Source: Pedobacter sp. (GTDB lineage Bacteria > Bacteroidota > Bacteroidia > Sphingobacteriales > Sphingobacteriaceae). From it: a DNA stretch of 13,265 nucleotides. Every line of letters begins with the position of its first letter. Positions within the stretch are counted from its first letter, which is position 1. The notes beneath the pieces were generated by a model. It searched no databases. It saw only the letters and a program-made list of their open reading frames with translations, and was not told where the DNA came from. A program made the position numbers and the translations under genes. Where the stretch lies: positions 1 through 13,265 of the forward strand of contig JAQBOT010000438.1 of NCBI GenBank assembly GCA_028287885.1. The letters run 5' to 3'. Below, piece after piece: positions 8,299 through 13,265 of this stretch.

Positions 8299-9774
8299 AT
8301 GAAAAAAACATATTTAATCATATTGGGACTAGGACTAATTTTTAGTTCTTCCTGCAAAAAAGATCTATTGTACCCGGAATCAGAAACACAGGTTTCTGAC
8401 CAGAATGGCCAGCCATTTAGTACACCTGCGCGCATCCAAAGTCAGGTGTTTGCCTTATATGGAAGTTTAAGAAGCGGACAGTTTTTGGGCGGCAGGTTTC
8501 AAGTTTATAATGATGTAAAAGCGGAGAATTGGATTAATTTCTCTAACAACCAGATTACAGCATCAAACACCTGGAGTGAGAACGTAAATACGACGAGTGA
8601 CGAGGTTCAGAACCTTTGGGCACAGGCATATCGCGCTATAAACGATGCAAACCTGTTCATTGACGGTATGCAGTCAACAGGAACAGCCGTTGTAGGCGAT
8701 GCAGCTGGGGTACAATACATGGCAGAAGCGAAATTCGTAAGGGCGCTCTCCTACTATTGTTTGCTACAGATGTATGCGCGCCCTTATGCTGATGGTAACG
8801 GCGCTAAACCTGGTGTACCGCTTAGGCTTACCGGATTAGCATCTTTCCAAGACTTTAGCATTGCAAGGAGTACCGTTGCAGAGGTTTACGCACAGATTTT
8901 GAAAGACTTGAATGAAGCGGAAACCACTGCTCCTGCAACATACACAGCACAACTAGCAAACGTAACCCGTGCACACCGAAATACAATCATCGCTTTGAAG
9001 ACAAGGGTTTACCTGAGCATGGGTAAATACGCTGAAGTAATTACGGAAGCAAATAAGATTGTAAGTCCTACTGCCCCTTTCTCCTCTGCCGGAGGTTCGG
9101 CTACTGGTGGTGTTACGTTCGCTCTACAGCCAAACATTGTCACTGTATTTAGGGCCCCGTATACAACCACCGAGTCTATATTTTCATTGCCATTTAACTC
9201 GACAACGGAAACACCTGGCGGCCAAAATGCATTGGCTTACTACTTCTACCAGAACGCAAGTACGCCTGGACTTTCAGAGTTCTATCTCAATCCAGCTGGC
9301 GTGATCAGCGATCCAAACTGGAAGGCTACGGATGCACGACGTGCAGGCTTGCTGTTTGTAAACGGAACAAGGACTTACCTATCGAAGTTTAGTTCTCCAA
9401 ACCCATTTCCAGACTTTGCTCCAGTGATGCGTTACTCAGAAGTCTTGTTAAACCTTGCTGAAGCACGTGCACGTGTTAGCGGCGTTGACCCACAGGCTAT
9501 AGCTCTATTAAATGCAGTGCGTGGACGTTCAGACGCTTCAACCGTATTTACAGTAGCAGGCTTTGCCACAGGAACAAATCTAGTATCCGCTATTTTGCAA
9601 GAAAGGAATATTGAATTTCTAGGTGAAGGTTTACGCAATATAGATCTAATGCGCACTTTACAGAATATTCCAGCAAAAGGAACAGTACCTGCAGTACCAA
9701 CTACAGATCCAAAGTACATCTGGCCAATATCTGGTGATGAGTTGTTATACAATTCTTTAGTTACAAATAACTAA
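8299..9774 (+). CDS. SusD/RagB-like outer-membrane lipoprotein
   Basis: 491 residues. The lipoprotein signal MKKTYLIILGLGLIFSSSC places the lipidated cysteine at residue 19, followed by KKD. SusD hallmarks include an early helical TPR-like region (YRAINDANLFIDGM; AEAKFVRALSYYCLLQMYARPY), the block MRYSEVLLNLAEARARV, and the C-terminal RNIEFLGEGLRNIDLMRTLQ and PKYIWPIS. The protein should sit on the outer leaflet as the lid over the SusC-like barrel and contribute ligand binding. It starts 12 bp after the SusC-like stop, in an A-rich spacer with no clear Shine-Dalgarno sequence, and a terminator follows 50 bp after its stop. The two genes therefore form a complete bicistronic unit. Nothing in the sequence identifies the ligand. 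Confidence 0.96.
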   Translation: MKKTYLIILGLGLIFSSSCKKDLLYPESETQVSDQNGQPFSTPARIQSQVFALYGSLRSGQFLGGRFQVYNDVKAENWINFSNNQITASNTWSENVNTTSDEVQNLWAQAYRAINDANLFIDGMQSTGTAVVGDAAGVQYMAEAKFVRALSYYCLLQMYARPYADGNGAKPGVPLRLTGLASFQDFSIARSTVAEVYAQILKDLNEAETTAPATYTAQLANVTRAHRNTIIALKTRVYLSMGKYAEVITEANKIVSPTAPFSSAGGSATGGVTFALQPNIVTVFRAPYTTTESIFSLPFNSTTETPGGQNALAYYFYQNASTPGLSEFYLNPAGVISDPNWKATDARRAGLLFVNGTRTYLSKFSSPNPFPDFAPVMRYSEVLLNLAEARARVSGVDPQAIALLNAVRGRSDASTVFTVAGFATGTNLVSAILQERNIEFLGEGLRNIDLMRTLQNIPAKGTVPAVPTTDPKYIWPISGDELLYNSLVTNN

Positions 9775-9823
9775 GATCAAAAGGTATATCCGGTTCTTAA
9801 GGCTTCTTTAATGCAGCCAAGTG

Positions 9824-9861
9824 AAATGCAGCAACTTAATTGTTTGCTGCATTTTCTTTTT
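9824..9861 (+). terminator. Rho-independent terminator of the SusC/SusD operon
   Basis: The arms AAATGCAGCAA (9824-9834) and TTGCTGCATTT (9844-9854) pair perfectly over 11 bp around a 9-base loop, and the 3' side runs into TCTTTTT. It lies 50 bp after the SusD-like stop on the same strand. Confidence 0.88.
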
Positions 9862-9914
9862 AGAACAGACTGTGTTGGCGTACTTATTGTCGGGATCAAT
9901 AGCCTGTTTACCTT

Positions 9915-10055
9915 ATGAAAAATCGTCTACTTCAAATCTTACTGCTGATATGTGTTATCGTATTGATCATCTATGCCATTCGATTTATCAAGGATTCAGA
10001 TAAAGGAACACCAAATCAGATGCAAAAGGGCAATCCGCTTGAAAGTTCGAAATAG
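9915..10055 (+). CDS. Small single-pass membrane protein (46 aa)
   Basis: An ATG at 9915 opens a 46-codon frame ending TAG at 10055. The product has a basic start (MKNR), one hydrophobic helix of about 16 residues (LLQILLLICVIVLIIYA), then a charged polar tail (RFIKDSDKGTPNQMQ, ending ESSK). The helix has positive charges on both flanks. This organised layout of basic start, helix and polar tail is unlike a chance frame in AT-rich DNA. It begins 53 bp after the terminator of the SusD-like gene, so it needs its own promoter, which I could not locate with confidence. I recognise no family. Such small membrane proteins are often regulators or subunits, but no role can be assigned here. Confidence 0.5.
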   Translation: MKNRLLQILLLICVIVLIIYAIRFIKDSDKGTPNQMQKGNPLESSK

Positions 10056-10283
10056 ACAAAAGTTATTTTAGTGATTTAAAGGCTGACGTTTATGTAAATT
10101 GATTAGCCCATAAAACGCTTCGTAGCATGGACAACGACGGTAATTCATCTATTTGATTAAATTGCGTCTGAATACGATAAGCCGTACTTGTCTGAAACAC
10201 TGACAATTATATCAATCTAGTTTTCAACATTACAAGGCGTATGTTGGGGAAAATCGTATTTTAAACAAAAAATCAATTGAATT
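10056..10283. other. Gene-free stretch with many stops, possibly decayed coding DNA
   Basis: No open frame of useful length is present. One plus-strand frame reads as short protein-like pieces between stops: IDKSYFSDLKADVYVN (10048-10095, then TGA), MDNDGNSSI (10128-10154, then TGA) and NYINLVFNITRRMLGKIVF up to TAA at about 10264. This could be a gene broken by several stop codons or a coincidence; the evidence is weak. No terminator or strong promoter was found in it. Confidence 0.25.
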
Positions 10284-10469
10284 ATGGAAAACGCTGAAGA
10301 AGAAAACAAGTTGGAGGCATTCTACAAGGAGCTTGACCAAATGACAAAAAACATCAATGATCCTGCAATCAATTTTAGAGAACTGGTGTTTTTTGATGGG
10401 GGTACACCTTACGTAAGTAGGTATGTTGACAAAATTATGAGTGTTTACGAGAAGTATTTTAGTTCATAA
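10284..10469 (+). CDS. Small acidic hypothetical protein (61 aa)
   Basis: The ATG at 10284 follows an A-rich leader (AAACAAAAAATCAATTGAATT just before it), the usual context for starts in this phylum where Shine-Dalgarno sites are rare. The product is soluble and highly charged. It opens with a predicted helix (ENAEEENKLEAFYKELDQM), has a mixed middle with FRELVFFDGGTPYVSRY, and ends with a second amphipathic helix (VDKIMSVYEKYFSS). There is no cysteine, signal peptide or membrane segment. The charge pattern and balanced codons favour a real gene over a chance frame, but I recognise no family. It stands alone, convergent with the nitrilase-family gene 100 bp downstream. Confidence 0.5.
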   Translation: MENAEEENKLEAFYKELDQMTKNINDPAINFRELVFFDGGTPYVSRYVDKIMSVYEKYFSS

Positions 10470-10497
10470 CGGCTTTAGGACAATTATTCTCTTTTAC

Positions 10498-10511
10498 TTA
10501 AGCCGGCTTAA
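10498..10511. repeat. 14-bp perfect palindrome between convergent genes
   Basis: TTAAGCCGGCTTAA is self-complementary with no spacer. A second copy of the half-site, AACGGCTTTA at about 10468-10477, lets CGGCTT pair with AAGCCG across a 24-base loop. It lies in the gap between the 61-aa gene and the end of the hydrolase gene, where a two-way terminator would be expected, but there is no T-run on either side. A protein-binding site is the alternative. Confidence 0.35.
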
Positions 10512-10572
10512 ATGAAATTGGACTCGGTCTCAGTCGCGGAAAACTTTGTCTCATTCTCTGGAATCCTCTGTG

Positions 10573-11529
10573 TCAGTCCTCCGGATTTTGAAGCCAAACT
10601 ACTTTTTGCTTGCCCTCATGTTCCATGCCGATTATCTCTCTGTACAGATCTGGTCGCCTAGCTTCCAAATAGCGGAAACCACCAGCAGCAGTTAGTTTTT
10701 CTGCCGTGATTTCTGCAATTGCAAATTCATTTGTTAAAGATCTACATTCAGCAGTTACATCACCAAATGGATCAATGATCATCGAGCAACCATTCTTTAG
10801 CTGATCATCGTCCATGCCGATTGGATTCGAAAACACCACATACACTGCATTATCATAGGCTCTTGATGGAAGCCATTTCATAAGCCAGGCCTTCCCTTTT
10901 AAGCTGTCAAACTCTTGCCTAAGCACTAGCGCATTCGCTTCTTTATCTTTCCATAGTTCAGCGTCTACAAAGCCTGCACCAGGACGTGTACTTGGCGTAC
11001 ACATGGTAACGTGAGGCATGAAAATGATATCAGCGCCAAGGAGCTTGGTTGCACGCACGTTTTCAATAATGTTGTTGTCATAACAGATTAGTATTCCGCA
11101 TTTCCAGCCTCCAATCTCAAATATCGTATACTTGTCGCCAGGAAGTAAATTAGGATTGATAAAGGGATGCAGCTTTCTATGCCGGGCAATCATACCAGTT
11201 TTATCAACACAGACGTAAGCCTTGTACATATTTCCATCTGCATCTTTTTCAAACAATCCCGCAAGGATGACGATATCAAACTGCTCAGCATATTCTCTAA
11301 GCTTTATAATACTGGGACCGTTTGGTAACTCTTCAGCGAGCTCCAGCATTTGATCACGACTGAGCTTTCTAGCGAAAGTATAGCCCGTTATGGAGCATTC
11401 ATGAAAGGAGATGACATCGGCGCCTTGTTCTGAGGCTTGCTTACTCAATGAGCCAATGACAGATAAGTTGTATTCTTTATCACCACTCCTATTTTCAAAC
11501 TGGACAGTTGCGATCTTTAGTAATTTCAT
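10573..11529 (-). CDS. Carbon-nitrogen hydrolase (nitrilase superfamily)
   Basis: 318 residues, cytosolic. The catalytic residues are in their expected contexts: E44 in FHECSITGY, K119 in HRKLHPF, and C149 in GILICYDNN. The N-terminal IATVQFENRSGDKEYNL is the first strand/helix of the alpha-beta-beta-alpha sandwich, and the C-terminal GCSMIIDPFGDV is the usual final strand. Enzymes of this superfamily cleave nitriles, amides or N-carbamoyl groups through a cysteine thioester; the branch cannot be told from sequence alone. A long insert (roughly residues 176-215, TMCTPSTRPGAGFVDAELW) sits near the active-site entrance and may set specificity. The ATG at 11529 lies 15 bp after the acetyltransferase stop, so the two are one operon. 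The stop at 10573 is followed by no clear terminator. Confidence 0.92.
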   Translation of the reverse strand: MKLLKIATVQFENRSGDKEYNLSVIGSLSKQASEQGADVISFHECSITGYTFARKLSRDQMLELAEELPNGPSIIKLREYAEQFDIVILAGLFEKDADGNMYKAYVCVDKTGMIARHRKLHPFINPNLLPGDKYTIFEIGGWKCGILICYDNNIIENVRATKLLGADIIFMPHVTMCTPSTRPGAGFVDAELWKDKEANALVLRQEFDSLKGKAWLMKWLPSRAYDNAVYVVFSNPIGMDDDQLKNGCSMIIDPFGDVTAECRSLTNEFAIAEITAEKLTAAGGFRYLEARRPDLYREIIGMEHEGKQKVVWLQNPED

Positions 11530-11544
11530 ATGTGCTTAAATCTA

Positions 11545-12177
11545 TTAATATTCTTCATTCATTAAGGATTGGAATTGGTCAACAAACAAGCCGACATGAT
11601 AGCCGTCCATCAGCGCATGGTTTGCATGGATGGAAACCGGCATCATTAACTTCTTTGCGCCCTTGTCATGTAACTTTCCAAAAGATATTTTCGGGCAAGT
11701 ATCTTTAAAGGAGAACTTCCTAGCGTGTGACAATGATGTAAAATTTAGCCATGGAAGTGCGGAGTAGTGGATGACATTCTCTCCCGCCGATGAGGGCACG
11801 AGTCCGGTGTTCTCTTGAACTTTCTGAATTTCTAATGCGGCACCGGACTTGAATACATCAAAGTCTGCATGATAATCCATGTAACCAAACCCAAATGTTC
11901 CATTTGTCCGGTTAATTGTTGCAGCCGCATTTACCTGGTCATACTTCCAAATTTCAGAATTTACAATCCTGAGCCTAAATGCTTCTATATTATTAACAGC
12001 AACAAGGGATTTGTGTAAATAGAGCAGGAAAAAGGATACCTTTTTTTCTTTTGCAACCTGGTAACCACGAGAACAATCTATATCAACCGTAACGCCGAAA
12101 AATGGTTCTTCGAAGGCATTAAAAAAGTTAAAATGATCTTTTCTTACCCAGGTATCTAGGTTAACGATTTCCTTCAT
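11545..12177 (-). CDS. CatA-like O-acetyltransferase (chloramphenicol acetyltransferase family)
   Basis: 210 residues from the ATG at 12177-12175. An upstream TTG at 12222 would add 15 residues, but the family start MKEIVNLDTWVRKDHFNFF matches the ATG. CAT-family blocks are present: FFGVTVDIDCSRGY, FFLLYLHKSLVAVNNI ending in EAFRLRI, and the catalytic SIHANHALMDGYHVGLF, which corresponds to HHAxxDG. The general-base histidine and the aspartate are kept, but the residue before that histidine is asparagine rather than the usual second histidine. Length fits the family (about 205-220). It would transfer acetyl from acetyl-CoA to a hydroxyl. Authentic chloramphenicol resistance is not implied; many such proteins in environmental Bacteroidota are of unknown substrate. 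It is the first gene of a two-gene operon with the hydrolase. Confidence 0.88.
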   Translation of the reverse strand: MKEIVNLDTWVRKDHFNFFNAFEEPFFGVTVDIDCSRGYQVAKEKKVSFFLLYLHKSLVAVNNIEAFRLRIVNSEIWKYDQVNAAATINRTNGTFGFGYMDYHADFDVFKSGAALEIQKVQENTGLVPSSAGENVIHYSALPWLNFTSLSHARKFSFKDTCPKISFGKLHDKGAKKLMMPVSIHANHALMDGYHVGLFVDQFQSLMNEEY

Positions 12178-12396
12178 ATTTGAATTTCGCAATTTCCTGC
12201 AGAATTGCCAGTATTTAGGCAAGGAATTTTAATTTATATTCAAGCAAATACATTCTAGAGCCTTCATTCCATGAACTCAAACAGTCAAATGCGTAAATGG
12301 TGGATAATCTGAAAAGGTAGAAATAGCGGCGTTACTTGAAATTTAAAGGGTGGGGCTGCTTTAGGATTTTATCCCAAGCTCGGATAGAATTGGCTA
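12178..12396. other. Upstream region of the acetyltransferase operon
   Basis: About 220 bp without a gene. On the minus strand, TGTATTTG (complement of 12245-12252) matches the -7 form TAnnTTTG at all fixed positions but one, and would give a leader of about 60 bases. The nearest TTTG upstream is 25 bases away, longer than the normal spacing, so I regard this promoter as only possible. Nothing else is recognised. Confidence 0.3.
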
Positions 12397-12568
12397 TAAT
12401 TAAAGAAAGGGGTGTTCCATCCAGACACATCCCTTTTCTAACCAAATATAAACCTGTATGAACGGGTTTTTCTTAAATCCCTTAAATTATAGACAGTGTC
12501 TAAAATTCTGCGGGAGTACAACTATCAATTTGAAATCAAGTGAATGGTTTAGATTCGCTTGAGTTAAT
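12397..12568 (-). ncRNA. Candidate small RNA 1 (variable 5' part, conserved 3' tail)
   Basis: No protein frame is apparent. The inferred minus-strand transcript starts about 7 bases after the -7 box at 12575-12582. Its 5' end can fold as TCAAG/CTTGA plus GAAT/ATTC around a 7-base loop (12536-12562). A second short hairpin, TAGAC-ACT-GTCTA, covers 12490-12502. The 3' tail (12402-12474) matches a second locus at 12822-12893 with two substitutions and one indel. The tail contains a final stem AGAA(N)AGGG / CCCTTTCT closing a TGT/ACA helix with loop TCTGGATGGA, followed by TTTAATT. Promoter, length (about 170 nt) and tail are shared with locus 2, which is why the minus strand is preferred. Transcription is inferred; no known RNA family is recognised. 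Confidence 0.38.
12402..12474 (-). repeat. Conserved 73-nt block, copy 1
   Basis: On the plus strand this runs from AAAGAAAGGGGTGTTCC to CGGGTTTTTCTT. Copy 2 is at 12822-12893. The two differ only by one G in the G-run, T/A after ACACA, and T/A in CCCTTTTCT versus CCCTATTCT. The block also contains AAACCTG-TATGAA-CGGGTTT followed by TTCTT, which would work as a terminator for plus-strand transcription, so the block may stop transcription from both sides. Confidence 0.85.
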
Positions 12569-12574
12569 TATATT

Positions 12575-12614
12575 CAAATATACACAGTTTTCTGTTAGTG
12601 TACAAAGTACACTA
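12575..12614 (-). promoter_or_regulatory. Promoter with overlapping dyad, locus 1
   Basis: On the minus strand TTTG (complement of 12603-12606) is followed after 20 bases by TATATTTG (complement of 12575-12582), a full match to the Bacteroidota housekeeping form TTTG-N19/21-TAnnTTTG. The -33 box sits exactly in the centre of the perfect dyad TAGTGTAC-AAA-GTACACTA (12596-12614), so a bound repressor would block the promoter. Confidence 0.55.
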
Positions 12615-12633
12615 TATAATATTTGTTTAATGA

Positions 12634-12732
12634 CATTTCAAGGATAAAACCGTAAATGATGTAAATATCTTCATCGACCTGCAAAAACAAGCCCTCAGCG
12701 ATGGAAGAGAAATTATTGATCCGCTTAGTTAG
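12634..12732 (+). pseudogene. Possible C-terminal remnant of a lost gene (32 codons)
   Basis: Between stops TGA (12631) and TAG (12730) the plus strand reads HFKDKTVNDVNIFIDLQKQ followed by ALSDGREIIDPLS. There is no start codon. The composition is protein-like (amphipathic helix, charged residues) and more GC-rich than the surrounding AT-rich DNA, as expected for the tail of a gene whose front part was deleted. I do not recognise the family, and chance cannot be excluded. Confidence 0.25.
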
Positions 12733-12815
12733 GTTGAGTAAATAAAGTGTTGCCCACTTAATTAATTATATAAAAAAACAGTTTGAATGTTTGGAATTCA
12801 AAAAAAAGTATTAGT

Positions 12816-12978
12816 TTTAAAAAAGAAAGGGTGTTCCATCCAGACACAACCCTATTCTAACCAAATATAAACCTGTATGAACGGGTTTTTCTTTAAGTTT
12901 CCTTAAGCAACTTGCGTGCTTCGAACTTGCTTTGTCCAGGAAATTATAACTTCAAATCTCTACTACTTCTTCGTTTTG
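12816..12978 (-). ncRNA. Candidate small RNA 2 (variable 5' part, conserved 3' tail)
   Basis: The second locus is built like locus 1. The inferred start lies about 7 bases after the -7 box at 12985-12992. The variable part folds differently: an outer stem TTTCCT/AGGAAA (12898-12903 with 12938-12943) encloses AAGCAA/TTGCTT (12905-12910 with 12927-12932). The 3' tail (12822-12893) is the shared block. Its last stem, AGAA(T)AGGG / CCCTTTCT, is followed by TTTTTT, a better terminator than in locus 1. The predicted length is about 160 nt. No protein frame is apparent. As with locus 1, transcription is inferred from promoter, structure and duplication rather than from any recognised RNA family. Confidence 0.4.
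12822..12893 (-). repeat. Conserved 72-nt block, copy 2
   Basis: This is a direct repeat of 12402-12474 in the same orientation, 420 bp away start to start, with about 96% identity by eye. The DNA on either side is not alike except for the promoter/dyad motif about 100 bp to the right, so the similarity is confined to two blocks at matching distances. Confidence 0.85.
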
Positions 12979-12984
12979 TTATAA

Positions 12985-13021
12985 CAAATATACGTCATTT
13001 ATATTAGTGTACAAAATACAC
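12985..13021 (-). promoter_or_regulatory. Promoter with overlapping dyad, locus 2
   Basis: On the minus strand TTTG (complement of 13012-13015) is followed after 19 bases by TATATTTG (complement of 12985-12992). The dyad on the plus strand, TAGTGTAC-AAA-ATACAC (13005-13021), keeps the left arm of locus 1 exactly and has changes in the right arm. Both the spacing and the overlap of dyad and -33 box repeat what is seen at locus 1. Confidence 0.52.
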
Positions 13022-13060
13022 AAGCTTTTTTTAACAATTTTTAACATTAAACATTAAAAT

Positions 13061-13178
13061 AAGCCTGTGTTTCTGATAAACATTAGCAAACTACATTCCG
13101 TTTAGCTCTTTTAGAGGAGTAATGCGGTCAAAAAGGTATAAACATGGATTTTACCGCATAAAAAACAGGCTTTTTCTT
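13061..13178 (+). ncRNA. Candidate structured RNA or leader with nested inverted repeats
   Basis: An outer stem pairs AAGCCTGT (13061-13068) with ACAGGCTT (13165-13172), extendable by TTT/AAA past one bulged base. Inside are a small hairpin CTCT-TTT-AGAG (13106-13116) and a stem ATGCGGT/ACCGCAT (13122-13128 with 13153-13159), extendable by AAAA/TTTT past a bulged C. The outer stem runs directly into TTTTTCTTA, as in a terminator, which favours the plus strand. It could be a small RNA, or the leader or attenuator of a gene beyond the right edge. No known riboswitch or RNA family is recognised. Confidence 0.3.
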
Positions 13179-13265
13179 ACGCAAAAAATAAAAACATAAC
13201 AATTACATACCATATTTTTGATTTTAGTCAACTATTTTCTAAAAACAACCTTGTAAAACATAAGT
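13179..13265. other. AT-rich right edge, no gene seen
   Basis: The last 87 bases are very AT-rich, with stop codons in the frames I checked. Nothing is recognised. The stretch may be the upstream region of a gene outside the window. Confidence 0.4.

Noticed and set aside
12178..12222. N-terminal extension of the acetyltransferase from a TTG at 12222
   Set aside because: The extra 15 residues do not look like the family start, while the ATG at 12177 begins exactly where CAT-family proteins usually begin.
12402..12474. Reading the repeated block as a plus-strand RNA
   Set aside because: The plus strand does offer a good hairpin with a T-run, but no shared plus-strand promoter precedes the two copies, whereas the minus-strand promoter and dyad are repeated at matching distances. 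The plus-strand reading is kept only as a possible second terminator function.
12402..12893. CRISPR array
   Set aside because: There are only two copies, 72-73 nt long and 420 bp apart, with no regular spacers and no cas genes.
12402..12893. Direct repeats flanking an insertion sequence
   Set aside because: The interval is too short for a transposase gene, no inverted terminal repeats were found, and the repeats are joined to promoter motifs at fixed distance, which fits duplicated transcription units better.
13061..13178. Retron RNA
   Set aside because: Pairing of the two ends fits loosely, but there is no reverse transcriptase in the window and the conserved branch-point context is not convincing. 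It remains open until the right-hand flank is seen.

Overview
The window looks like chromosomal DNA of a Bacteroidota member, most likely a Sphingobacteriaceae-type organism (Pedobacter/Mucilaginibacter relatives). This is inferred from a SusC/SusD outer-membrane pair, the MoxR-DUF58-BatA gene order, the lack of clear Shine-Dalgarno sites before the starts, and several matches to the Bacteroidota promoter form TTTG-N19/20-TAnnTTTG. Species cannot be read from the sequence.

Layout. (1) 1-3847, minus strand: a tightly coupled operon read right to left, consisting of a MoxR-family AAA+ ATPase, a DUF58 protein with a MIDAS motif, a BatA-domain membrane protein, and the N-terminal part of a DUF4175-like membrane protein that runs off the left edge. 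The genes overlap by ATGA or are 1 base apart. (2) 3848-4004: a divergent intergenic region with a perfect 11-bp inverted repeat. (3) 4005-4634, plus strand: a DUF4159 protein, probably a partner of the MoxR operon. (4) 4635-5118: a gene-free stretch with an imperfect 22-nt tandem repeat. (5) 5119-9774, plus strand: a SusC-like TonB-dependent transporter and its SusD-like lipoprotein, closed by a strong terminator at 9824-9861. No enzyme or regulator genes accompany the pair. (6) 9915-10469: two very small plus-strand genes separated by a stretch full of stop codons. (7) 10573-12177, minus strand: a CatA-like O-acetyltransferase followed 15 bp later by a carbon-nitrogen hydrolase (nitrilase superfamily). 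(8) 12178-13265: AT-rich DNA with no convincing gene.

The most unusual part is region 8. Two loci about 410-420 bp apart, both read on the minus strand, share one architecture: a TGTAC-type dyad covering a TTTG -33 box, a TATATTTG -7 box 19 or 20 bp further on, a different but foldable segment of about 85-95 nt, and a nearly identical 72-73-nt tail ending in a terminator-like hairpin. I read them as a pair of related small RNAs of about 160-170 nt with a shared 3' end. A variant of the same dyad lies between the MoxR operon and the DUF4159 gene. To the right, at 13061-13178, nested inverted repeats followed by a T-run suggest a third structured RNA or a leader of a gene beyond the edge.

How the genes work together: MoxR ATPases with DUF58 and BatA-type proteins are thought to form chaperone/metal-insertion-like machinery at the inner membrane, but the client here is unknown. 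The SusC/SusD pair imports an unidentified ligand across the outer membrane. The acetyltransferase and hydrolase probably modify the same small molecule or act in one pathway, but no substrate can be named from the sequence.
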